Origin: Bacteroidia bacterium
Lineage (GTDB): Bacteria > Bacteroidota > Bacteroidia > Palsa-965
Length of the DNA: 64,000 nt
Reading direction: 5' to 3'
NCBI GenBank assembly: GCA_025454955.1
Contig: JALONL010000025.1
Span: 1-64,000, forward strand
Shown: one piece after another, positions 17,983 through 25,777 of the stretch
How positions within the stretch are numbered: position 1 is the first letter of the stretch
Layout: each line of letters opens with the position of its first letter
Translations under genes and position numbers: made by a program
The notes under the pieces: model-generated
Databases searched by the model: none
What the model saw: the letters and a program-made list of their open reading frames with translations, nothing else
What the model was told of the DNA's origin: nothing

Positions 17983-19200
17983 ATGCGCATTCACCAACTT
18001 ACGCTGAAAAATTTCAGAGGGTTTGAAAATCAGGTTTTCAGGCTCAATCCCTCTTTTACAGCCGCTATTGGTGATAATGGCACTGGTAAATCAACATTAC
18101 TGCATGCGCTTCAGGTAGCCACAGGTGCTTATTTTCTCGGACTTCCTCATGTATATCGAAGACATATTTCCGATGATGAAATCCGGATTACATTTAATTC
18201 TTCTTCAAAACAATATGAACATCAGACTCCCACTTTTGTAGAGGTAGAAGGAGAAATAAATGGTAGTGGAAAAATGATATGGAGAAGGACAATTCCTGAA
18301 TATGGTAAAAACACATCCAGTAAAAAAGCCGATGTAGGAAATATCAAATCTCTGGCAGAAAAATATGCGCGTGATATAAATAAAGATAATCGTCCGATGC
18401 TTCCTGTCATTGCCTTCTTCGGGGTACAACAGATGGGGTCAAAAGTAGCACGCCGAAAACGATCAAAATCAAAACGCATTCTAATTCGAGACGGATACTA
18501 TAATGCTCTTGGTCAAAAGTCTGACGAATCAGCATTCACAGAATGGCTTTATAATTATGATAATTCTCTGGGGGCGGGAGCTGAATTTTCAGGAACCCGA
18601 GAAGCGATGTATGAAGCCATTGAGAAAGCTATACCCTATTTGAAGAATCTGGATTTTAACCGGTATTACTTTCAGTTTGAAGCCGATGTGTGTATTGAAG
18701 GGCAGCCAGAAAGACGATTGATTCACCAGCACATGAGCGATGGGGTAAAGCGAATACTTGGTATTGTAGCTGATATTGCTTACCGGTGTGTAACGCTAAA
18801 CGGATTTAAGGGAAAGAATGCAGTAGTTGAATCGGAAGGTATTGTAATGATTGATGAATTAGATATGCACCTGCATCCAAACTGGCAACGACAAATTGTA
18901 AGTGATTTGAAATCGGCTTTCCCGAAAATTCAGTTTGTGGTAACTACACATTCACCGTTTATTGTGCAGTCGCTTAATTCGGACGAGTTGATTAATTTGG
19001 ATATAGTTTCAGATATATCATATAAAGATCTCCCAGTGCAAATAATTGCCACAAAGGTGATGGGGGTAGAAAGTGAGTTTTCTGAGGAAAACCAATCAAA
19101 ATATTCTATTGCAAAAAAGATTTTAAACAAAAATGAGAACCCCCAAGAGATTACATTAGAGACAATAAAAAATGGTAACGATATACTAATTTACACCTGA
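17983..19200 (+). CDS. ABC/OLD-like AAA ATPase, C-terminus cut by an IS
   Basis: 405 residues of a SMC/RecF/OLD-like ATPase: LTLKNFRGFENQVF at the start, Walker A GDNGTGKST near residue 31, VIAFFGVQQMGSK in the middle, Walker B IVMIDELDMHLHPNWQ and the switch histidine TTHSPFIVQSL. Such ATPases pair with HNH nucleases in Septu-like and retron-type defence modules. Here the last codons (from about residue 398, GNDILIYT) are encoded by the terminal repeat of the inserted element at 19174, so the natural C-terminus is lost. An HNH remnant lies on the far side of the element at 21634. Base composition is AT-richer than the operon before it. Confidence 0.8.
   Translation: MRIHQLTLKNFRGFENQVFRLNPSFTAAIGDNGTGKSTLLHALQVATGAYFLGLPHVYRRHISDDEIRITFNSSSKQYEHQTPTFVEVEGEINGSGKMIWRRTIPEYGKNTSSKKADVGNIKSLAEKYARDINKDNRPMLPVIAFFGVQQMGSKVARRKRSKSKRILIRDGYYNALGQKSDESAFTEWLYNYDNSLGAGAEFSGTREAMYEAIEKAIPYLKNLDFNRYYFQFEADVCIEGQPERRLIHQHMSDGVKRILGIVADIAYRCVTLNGFKGKNAVVESEGIVMIDELDMHLHPNWQRQIVSDLKSAFPKIQFVVTTHSPFIVQSLNSDELINLDIVSDISYKDLPVQIIATKVMGVESEFSEENQSKYSIAKKILNKNENPQEITLETIKNGNDILIYT
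19174..19197 (+). repeat. left terminal inverted repeat of the IS1595-like element
   Basis: Begins GGTAACGATATAC and ends TTTACACC. It is the reverse complement of 21608-21631 except at the third base (T here, C there). It supplies the last sense codons of the truncated ATPase. Confidence 0.85.
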
Positions 19201-19205
19201 AAAAA

Positions 19206-19448
19206 TTACTTCCTCTTTTTCTTACTTCCGGTTTCTGTAAGTTCAACCAATTTCAGCGCGTTTTCTAATTGTGTTTTCAGTCTGTCATATCCGATTACGT
19301 CACCGATGCTTGAAAGTTCAAGTGAGTAGGTACGCAGGTTTTGGTAAAGCGTTTCTTCAATCTGTTTTTTGATCTGCTTTACTTCGGGTGTCTGCTTCAT
19401 TTCTTGCAGTTGCCCGTATATCTTCAAAAGGTCATTGTTTCCATTCAT
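19206..19448 (-). CDS. 80-residue helical protein inside the IS
   Basis: A small, highly helical protein (LLKIYGQLQEMKQTPEVKQI, then LENALKLVELTETGSKKKRK) with a basic tail. No family is recognised. It is the last gene of the element's minus-strand transcript, 24 bases after the RhuM stop, and ends just inside the left terminal repeat. It may be a partner of RhuM or an accessory transposition protein; this is open. Confidence 0.55.
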   Translation of the reverse strand: MNGNNDLLKIYGQLQEMKQTPEVKQIKKQIEETLYQNLRTYSLELSSIGDVIGYDRLKTQLENALKLVELTETGSKKKRK

Positions 19449-19472
19449 ACTGCAAAGTAATAAAAAAGGTGC

Positions 19473-20621
19473 TTATTCAGCACCTTCGTTTGTTTCATCC
19501 TCTTTTTTCATCGGCGGGACGGATAGCATACCTTTTAATGCTGTATTGAAATTTGACGCTGGTTCAGTTTTAACTTTTTGAGCGTATATTACATCGCCTT
19601 CTTTAGGGAGTTGTTTGTTTTTAGCACCCTCAACCATCTTATCAAAATCAGATTTATACTCTTTGTCTTGAATTAGTCTGAATTTTTGATATTGTTCCTC
19701 CGCAAAAGCATCAGCTACAGTTTTCCGTATTGTGCCTGCGTTTTTCAATATATCATAATCATTAAAAGAAAGAAAGGCATCAAGTTTTTTAACCCAGTCG
19801 GACATACTCATTGCGCGCTGTCTTTCTGCTTGTAGTTCGGCATATTCAAGGTACATATTAACCACCCTATTCAACTCTCTTATTTCTTTTTCAGTAAAGT
19901 AGTTTTTAGCAACTCGAACATCGGTTTTTAATATTTTCCCGCCATCCTTTTGATTGCTCCAAGTAGTTAGCCCCATGTGTGGCTTTTCCGAATTCGCCCG
20001 TGATCGTATTATCTCACCGGCAGTCATGTGAGTAATTGCATATTCTAATTTGTTTTGAACCGTGCTAAAAAAAGTCTGTGTAATTGGGGCTTTAGAGTCA
20101 TAATCAACGCTCGTTGCATATATGTCGGTTATTTTTTGATAAAAACGCCTTTCGCTTGCGCGTATCTCACGAATGCGCTCTAATAATTCATCAAAATAAT
20201 CTTTCCCAAATAGTATCTTGCTTTGCTTTAAACGTTCGTCGTCCATAGCAAACCCCTTGATTAAATACTCTTTAAGTATTTTGGTCGCCCAAATCCTGAA
20301 CTGAGTAGCGTTATAGCTATTAACCCTATACCCGACGGCTATAATCATGTCTAAGCTATAGAAGTTAGTTAAATAATCCTTACCGTCATCAGCAGTTATC
20401 CGGATTTTCCGGATAACTGAATTCTCTTGTAACTCGTTTGTTTTTAGAATGTTTTGTATATGCTCGCTAATAGTTCGGATATCAACGGCAAATAATTCAC
20501 CCATACTTCTTTGGGTCATCCAAACGGTTTCATCTCCAGCGATAACACGGACTGTTATTTTCCCGTCAGATGAGCGGTAGAATAAGAAATCAGACTGTTG
20601 GTTCTTTATCTCAATATCCAT
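19473..20621 (-). CDS. RhuM family protein (IS cargo)
   Basis: 382 residues of the RhuM/virulence-RhuM family: FYRSSDGKITVRVIAGDETVWMTQRSMGELF at the N-terminus (a KilA/Bro-N-like module), then NFYSLDMIIAVGYRVNSYNATQFRIWATKIL, and a helical C-terminus. The biochemical role is not established; members are found with mobile elements and some look toxin-like. ATG 20621 is preferred over TTG 20627. The start overlaps the transposase stop by 11 bases, which implies translational coupling, so the gene travels with the element. Confidence 0.85.
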   Translation of the reverse strand: MDIEIKNQQSDFLFYRSSDGKITVRVIAGDETVWMTQRSMGELFAVDIRTISEHIQNILKTNELQENSVIRKIRITADDGKDYLTNFYSLDMIIAVGYRVNSYNATQFRIWATKILKEYLIKGFAMDDERLKQSKILFGKDYFDELLERIREIRASERRFYQKITDIYATSVDYDSKAPITQTFFSTVQNKLEYAITHMTAGEIIRSRANSEKPHMGLTTWSNQKDGGKILKTDVRVAKNYFTEKEIRELNRVVNMYLEYAELQAERQRAMSMSDWVKKLDAFLSFNDYDILKNAGTIRKTVADAFAEEQYQKFRLIQDKEYKSDFDKMVEGAKNKQLPKEGDVIYAQKVKTEPASNFNTALKGMLSVPPMKKEDETNEGAE

Positions 20622-21546
20622 TTGCAATTAATTGTGTATAAGTTAATTTCCTGTATGTTGTCTGATAAAGATATGAATTAAAACGTTTCGAATCTGCAAC
20701 TTTGCGCGTATTGTAACGGTACGCAAACTCATACAAATACTGCTGAATGTGCTTTTTGCTTACACTATGGTAAATACCGATAACACCGCGTTTGAACAGT
20801 GACCAAAAGCCCTCTAATGTGTTTGTGTGGCAATCGCCCGAAACATATTCTCCGTATGCGTGACGTACAATAGCATGATTGTAAACAGCAGACAGGCCGC
20901 GATACCCGAACCATTCATCTGTCATTAACTTGCTGCCGGGGGCAACATTGTTTAAAATAACCGGGTGCAGGGTTTTGGCTTTGGTATCTTCTACTTTAAA
21001 AGCCCGAACATCGCCGCCGCGTTCTAAAACACCAACAACGGGTGTTTTGTCTTTTGTGCTACGTCCTTGTGTGCCGCCGCTCTTTTTGTTGTTGTGTTTG
21101 TTTTTCTCTTTGCCACCTACATAGGTTTCATCTGCTTCAACAGTGTTTTCTAACACAGCCTGAAAGTTCGGGTGATTAAATGCGTAGCGAACGCGATGCA
21201 AAAGAAACCACGCGGTTTTCTGTGTTACTTTAATGTCCTTTGCAAGTTGGTGGCTACTGATACCCTTTTTGTGGTTAGCAATGAGATAGATTGCCATAAA
21301 CCATTTAATCAAAGGAATGCGGGTATCATCAAAAATAGTATCAGTCTTTACGTTGAAGTATTTACCGGTGTTTTTGCACTTGTATTTATTTCCTGCACAC
21401 TTGTAAACTTTAGAACTTGCATCATACGGAGATACCACAAAGCCACCCCATCGGATAGCCTCTAAATGGTCTATACATTTTTGTTCAGTTGAAAATGTGG
21501 TTACAAGTTCAATGATTGAGCTAAATTCTGTAATTTCCGGTGTCAT
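20611..21546 (-). CDS. IS1595 family transposase
   Basis: 311 residues. An N-terminal zinc-finger-like region carries WGGFVVSPYDASSKVYKCAG and YKCKNTGKYFNVKTDTIF. A helix-turn-helix part follows (ISSHQLAKDIKVTQKTAWFLLHRVRYAF). The ISXO2-like DDE domain has VEADETYVGGKEKNKH (first Asp/Glu), MTDEWFGYRGL (second Asp) and CHTNTLEGFWSLFKRGVIG (the third catalytic position, Asn/Glu type). Length and motifs are complete, so the enzyme looks active. Confidence 0.92.
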   Translation of the reverse strand: MTPEITEFSSIIELVTTFSTEQKCIDHLEAIRWGGFVVSPYDASSKVYKCAGNKYKCKNTGKYFNVKTDTIFDDTRIPLIKWFMAIYLIANHKKGISSHQLAKDIKVTQKTAWFLLHRVRYAFNHPNFQAVLENTVEADETYVGGKEKNKHNNKKSGGTQGRSTKDKTPVVGVLERGGDVRAFKVEDTKAKTLHPVILNNVAPGSKLMTDEWFGYRGLSAVYNHAIVRHAYGEYVSGDCHTNTLEGFWSLFKRGVIGIYHSVSKKHIQQYLYEFAYRYNTRKVADSKRFNSYLYQTTYRKLTYTQLIANGY

Positions 21547-21607
21547 TGCTATATCTAATTTGATACAGCAAAGATAAGTAGTAATCTACACTAATCCAAA
21601 TTCATTT

Positions 21608-21631
21608 GGTGTAAATTAGTATATCGTTGCC
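21608..21631 (-). repeat. right terminal inverted repeat of the IS1595-like element
   Basis: Reverse complement of the left repeat with one mismatch. The base after it begins the surviving HNH-gene fragment. Confidence 0.85.
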
Positions 21632-21633
21632 AT

Positions 21634-22167
21634 GTGTTATTAGCTTGTGGTCCTTGTAATTTAAAAAAATTGAACCAAATTATTGATAGCAACCGACACT
21701 ATTTTCCGACTACTAATAATACACACTTCACATTTGATGTTACTGTTGGCACCGACTATGCCATTGTTGTTCCTTCCGTCGGGTTAAATAAAACTCAAAC
21801 AATTAAAGCACAGACTACAATTACAAATCTTTTTGGTCTTGACAATGTGGATAGAGATGATAGAATAACTGACATGCGGTGGCATTACAGGTTTGAAACA
21901 TATCAAAAGTCAAAAGTTGTTTATGATTCCTATCTGAAATTAAAGAAGAGTGATCCTGTGTTGGCCATAAAACTTGTAATTGAGTCAGCTAAAACAGGCT
22001 TCTGGAGCATCTGGTATAACCAATTTATAAACGAACCAGAAGTGCTGGCCGCTTTACTTGATACAAGCCCAAACGGCTTCCCTGGCACAGCCGTAAATTG
22101 TTTCGATCCGGCAAACAATTATCGCCCGATTCCACGTAACCCCACAAACGCCATAGACCCGATTTGA
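21634..22167 (+). pseudogene. HNH endonuclease fragment (N-terminus lost at the IS)
   Basis: 177 codons that start directly at the right end of the element, with no real start codon (GTG is only the first usable one). LLACGPCNLKKLNQI is the second half of an HNH motif (the LLACxxCN block that follows the catalytic His). The C-terminal region WSIWYNQFINEPEVLAALLD followed by FPGTAVNCFD looks like the tail of a longer nuclease. The first zinc knuckle and the HNH histidine are missing. It is most simply the partner of the ATPase at 17983. Confidence 0.7.
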
Positions 22168-22236
22168 ATATTCACTACCGGACACACCCACACCGGAAGC
22201 ATTTTATCACCACATAACCACCCACTACCCCCGCCA

Positions 22237-23703
22237 TTACATAAACAGCCTCATAACCAGTATAACCGGATAAAAACGCCGGGCAATTTTACCAAGACTC
22301 TTTGCCGGTTTGAAATTAACTTCCTGTAATGTAAACAGCGAATCGTCGGCCACTCCGGTATCAAAAAAACCGGCCACATACTTTTCATAGCTTTGCTTCT
22401 GTGCTTTAAGATCCTGATGCGATGCATTGGGCAGCAAAAGGTGATGTCCGTTTGGCAAATAAGGCATGAGCTGTGTGACAGCATTTACTGCGGGCGTGGA
22501 TACATCGAGTGTGCCGCTTATGATGAGTGTGGGCGTTTGTGATACGCGTGGGGTGCGGTATTCGGCCGGAATTGGTTTTATGTTTATCCGCGCGCCCGGC
22601 CCCCAAAGCACCATCGTATAATGTGGCCCGAGCACAAGTTGTCCGTATTTGCCCAGTGCCTGCCGGTAATTACTGTCAGGCTCAAAATCGGCCGAGAATC
22701 CTTTGAGCATCATATCGCCCCAGTATGTACGCGGCACAAACACATCATACAACATTTGCATGGCATACAGGCCGCTGTAATCATCCTTATAGGCCGCATT
22801 GAAAAAAGCCTCAAACGCCATTGATGCGCTTTGGGTGGAGAAGAGAAGCATAAACGTGCCTACCTTAATTTTATCGGCATCGAGCCGGAGACCACGCCAG
22901 CGTTTGGGCATTTTGGCAAATGCTTTTTTCATATTGGCTTTAATTATGCCGGGCACACTGTCGGGGTGTTGTGCATGGTAGATGCTGTCGTACCGGTCGA
23001 GAATGCGGTCTGTTTCGGCAGGATCCCAGAAAAAATTGCCGGGCGGATTGGCTCCGATCATTACCGAACGAAAAATTACATCGGGATATTTATAGCTGTA
23101 AAGCAAAGCCACGCGTGTGCCGTAACTCGAACTGAGTGCGTGTATGCGGCCATACCCCAAAGCCTTGCGGGCATATTCCACATCTTCTATTACATCCATT
23201 ACGGTATAGCTGGCAATATGTACTCCCTGTTGTTCGAGTTTCTCACAGTATCTGGTCATCACTTCTGCCGAATTATCGAGCGATTCATTGCTCAGAAGCT
23301 GATGCTTTTTGCCGCGCACGGCCCGCCCCACTTTTTTCGACTTGAGTACCGGGCCATCGGCACCGCGGTAGCCCACGCATACAAAATCGTGTTTTGCAAG
23401 AAGCAGCGTATTGTCGGTAGTAACAATGTTGGATGCTCCGGGGCCGCCACGGAAATAAAACACCGGTTCGGCCGGTTGCGGGGCAGGTGAATGAATGATA
23501 AATACCGGCAGCCGGATAAGCCGCGAAGCAGAATCAGAACGGTTTTCGGGCACATCAATGTAAGCCTTCGTGGTTTTGTAGGTAAGGCCGCCCGCTTTAT
23601 GTGTGCCGTATTTGGGGTTTATAAGTTGTGGCGTTTGCGCCCTGCCGCCTGCCATGCCAGAGAGTATGGCAAGTACTACTACGAGAAACCGGATTGAAAA
23701 CAT
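22237..23703 (-). CDS. secreted alpha/beta hydrolase, S33 aminopeptidase-like
   Basis: 488 residues with a signal peptide (FLVVVLAILSGMAGGRAQ). It has the features of the S33 prolyl/tripeptidyl-aminopeptidase group: oxyanion motif FRGGPGAS near residue 87, nucleophile elbow SSSYGTR near residue 195, an acid in ISGTLDVSTP, and the catalytic His in PNASHQDL near the C-terminus. It probably trims peptides in the periplasm or outside. ATG 23703 is preferred, as the eight residues before it add nothing. It stands alone. Confidence 0.8.
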   Translation of the reverse strand: MFSIRFLVVVLAILSGMAGGRAQTPQLINPKYGTHKAGGLTYKTTKAYIDVPENRSDSASRLIRLPVFIIHSPAPQPAEPVFYFRGGPGASNIVTTDNTLLLAKHDFVCVGYRGADGPVLKSKKVGRAVRGKKHQLLSNESLDNSAEVMTRYCEKLEQQGVHIASYTVMDVIEDVEYARKALGYGRIHALSSSYGTRVALLYSYKYPDVIFRSVMIGANPPGNFFWDPAETDRILDRYDSIYHAQHPDSVPGIIKANMKKAFAKMPKRWRGLRLDADKIKVGTFMLLFSTQSASMAFEAFFNAAYKDDYSGLYAMQMLYDVFVPRTYWGDMMLKGFSADFEPDSNYRQALGKYGQLVLGPHYTMVLWGPGARINIKPIPAEYRTPRVSQTPTLIISGTLDVSTPAVNAVTQLMPYLPNGHHLLLPNASHQDLKAQKQSYEKYVAGFFDTGVADDSLFTLQEVNFKPAKSLGKIARRFYPVILVMRLFM

Positions 23704-23856
23704 AAATGAGTGGTTGATGAGGCACAAAATTGCCTCCTAAACAACTGCCGTGCGCTCCATCCTACAAGTTGGCACTACTTTTTAGGAATACTATTTTGCT
23801 GATTATGAGCAGCCTAAACTAAACTCCAAATACCGGTCACAAAGTCATTGTACATT

Positions 23857-25116
23857 TTAGCTGTTGGGTGTGGGCCGTATGGTTTGAAGATATTCGCTGG
23901 GCGAGATTCCGGTTACCTTTTTAAAATTCCGGTTGAAGGTGGTTTTCGAATTGAACCCGCATTCGAGCGCAAGGGCAAGAAGCGTAAACCGGCTGTTTTC
24001 GGGCTGCTGTATGCGATACTTAAAATCATTGATGCGCAACTCATTGATGTAATCGTAAAACGTTTTCTGCTCCTGCGAATTGATGACCTGCGATAAACTG
24101 TTGGGATGCACGTTTAACATGGCCGCCAGTTGTGCAAGTGTAATTTCCGGATCGCGGTACACCGCCTTTTCTTCCATCAGCCAGATCAGCCGGTGGTGAA
24201 TATCCCTTTCATCGGCTTCCGAAACGCCTGATTTGCGGTATTTTTTCTGATGCGGTTCTTTTTCTTCTCCCGGAGATTCTTCTGTTTCAGATATTTCATC
24301 GCCCTGCGCCGGAAAAATCCCGGAACTTGCGGCGGAGATATTTGTGGCGGTCTGGATAATTGGCTGCTGTTGAGTAAATATGCCCACCTGCTTTATTCCG
24401 TAGTAACCAATAAACACCACCAGAAGCACACCCAGCGAATAAATGAGGGTATTGTTTCCGATAATTACAGCCACCCATACAAACCCCACTCCGTAAATAA
24501 GGTATTGCAGCCAGCGTAAATTTATTTTATCGGTATAGGAAAACTCCTGCACAATTTTCTTCCTGTGCTGTTTCAGCAACCAAAGCGACCACACCACATA
24601 TACCACTCCTGAAACGGAAATCATTATCCGCAACACAGTGTTCAGGGTAAACATTGGTTCGGTTAAGTACGTTTCCATATCCAGCTTTTTTGCTGCGGGC
24701 AGCATAAAAAACGGAATCAACGCCACGTAGGCGGTTATTGCCGGAAGGAGATGCAACAGAAGTGTCCACTTTTTTGCAGGCAGCCTGCCAATAAGTGCCG
24801 CAGTATATTCATACAGCAATGGCCCGTGCAAAAGCGGAAACGGAGCCGCAATGCCCAGCAGGTGTTCGTAGTTTACCCAGTTGCCATCGCGCGAAATGTA
24901 GTAGAGAAAAATATGCAGGGCAATAAACAGCAGCCATACCACCAACACCTTATCGGCAATGGTTTTTCCTGATTTGCTGAGAAGAATAAGACAGAGAAAA
25001 AGCGAAAGGCTTACGCCAAACAAATAATGCATACGTGCAGGCTGGAAGAATGGCAAAATACTAATAATCCCGCGCCTAAACAGCATGGCAGAATTGTTGA
25101 TTAATTGTTCGTTCAT
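23857..25116 (-). CDS. membrane-anchored AraC-family regulator
   Basis: About 419 residues. The N-terminal half has seven or so membrane helices (FGVSLSLFLCLILL, then VLVVWLLFIALHIFLYYI, and so on). A charged linker (DEISETEESPGEEKEPHQKK) follows. The C-terminal AraC/XylS DNA-binding domain carries ITLAQLAAMLNVHPNSLSQVIN and LLALALECGFNSKTTFNRNFKKVTGISPSEYL. This 7TM-AraC layout senses a signal in or across the membrane, and the signal is unknown. ATG 25116 is chosen over GTG 25125. It is divergent from the phosphatase gene, with 49 bases between. Confidence 0.85.
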   Translation of the reverse strand: MNEQLINNSAMLFRRGIISILPFFQPARMHYLFGVSLSLFLCLILLSKSGKTIADKVLVVWLLFIALHIFLYYISRDGNWVNYEHLLGIAAPFPLLHGPLLYEYTAALIGRLPAKKWTLLLHLLPAITAYVALIPFFMLPAAKKLDMETYLTEPMFTLNTVLRIMISVSGVVYVVWSLWLLKQHRKKIVQEFSYTDKINLRWLQYLIYGVGFVWVAVIIGNNTLIYSLGVLLVVFIGYYGIKQVGIFTQQQPIIQTATNISAASSGIFPAQGDEISETEESPGEEKEPHQKKYRKSGVSEADERDIHHRLIWLMEEKAVYRDPEITLAQLAAMLNVHPNSLSQVINSQEQKTFYDYINELRINDFKYRIQQPENSRFTLLALALECGFNSKTTFNRNFKKVTGISPSEYLQTIRPTPNS

Positions 25117-25165
25117 ATCTGCCACATTCTTCCTACCTTAAAGCATCCATCAACCTGCTCCTGCC

Positions 25166-25684
25166 ATGAAAACACTCTGGCTTGTTCGTCATGCAAAATC
25201 GTCGTGGCAATTGAATATGCTGCCCGACAACGAACGTCCGCTCAACGACCGCGGCTACCGCGATGCACACGAAATGCCTGCGCGTGTGCTCACTGGCTTT
25301 GCCAAACCCACCTGTATGCTGGTAAGCCCTGCTGTGCGCACCTACACTACGGCACTCATCTTTGCCCGGCATCTTCGTTTTCCGTCAGATCAGTTTACAC
25401 TTGCCCCGCAGCTTTACGAGTCGGGCGTGAACGAATATCTTGCCGTGCTGCGCAATACAGCCTCCACACACAACCACGTAATGCTCTTTGGCCACAACCC
25501 GGTAATTACCGAACTCGCCAACACACTTTGCCGTGCAGGCATAGAAAACGTACCCACCTGCGGCATTGTGTGCATTGAGCACAGCCACGCCCACTGGGCC
25601 GAATTGGGCAAAGCACCTGCGCGTTTACTCAGCTTTGATTTCCCGAAAAAAAACGGTGAAGAAATCTCGCACCGCGATGCCTGA
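25166..25684 (+). CDS. sixA: SixA-like histidine phosphatase
   Basis: 172 residues of the histidine phosphatase superfamily, with the SixA-type start LWLVRHAKSSW (the RHG-like catalytic histidine), ERPLNDRGYRDAHEM, and the second histidine block MLFGHNPVITELANTL. SixA enzymes remove phosphate from phosphohistidine on signalling proteins. Substrate here is unknown. It lies upstream of ppk1 with a promoter-like box between, so it may or may not share a transcript. Confidence 0.82.
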   Translation: MKTLWLVRHAKSSWQLNMLPDNERPLNDRGYRDAHEMPARVLTGFAKPTCMLVSPAVRTYTTALIFARHLRFPSDQFTLAPQLYESGVNEYLAVLRNTASTHNHVMLFGHNPVITELANTLCRAGIENVPTCGIVCIEHSHAHWAELGKAPARLLSFDFPKKNGEEISHRDA

Positions 25685-25740
25685 GCCCTGCACAGCGCGT
25701 TAAACAATCGTTAATTCGACATCAGCATAGTATTTCCGGC

Positions 25741-25748
25741 TATTTTTG
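25741..25748 (+). promoter_or_regulatory. -7 box upstream of ppk1
   Basis: TATTTTTG is a perfect match to TAnnTTTG, 29 bases before the ATG of ppk1. The -33 element is weak. Confidence 0.4.
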
Positions 25749-25777
25749 CCCACATCCAACAGCAAAGTACCCTCCCG

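Larger units (their letters stand above)
19174..21631. mobile_element. IS1595-like element carrying a RhuM gene
   Basis: About 2.46 kb bounded by 24-base inverted repeats that match at 23 of 24 positions. It contains three minus-strand genes: transposase (20611-21546), a RhuM-family gene overlapping the transposase stop (19473-20621), and an 80-residue protein (19206-19448). The 8 bases outside each end differ (TAAAAAAT left, ATGTGTTA right), so no target duplication is seen. With the ATPase losing its end and the HNH gene its beginning, an insertion followed by adjacent deletion is likely. Confidence 0.85.

Noticed and set aside
19166..21639. 8-bp target duplication around the IS1595-like element
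   Set aside because: The flanks TAAAAAAT and ATGTGTTA do not match in either orientation, so no duplication is claimed.
17983..22167. retron (reverse transcriptase plus ATPase-HNH)
   Set aside because: No reverse transcriptase or msr/msd-like structure is near; only the ATPase and HNH parts are present.
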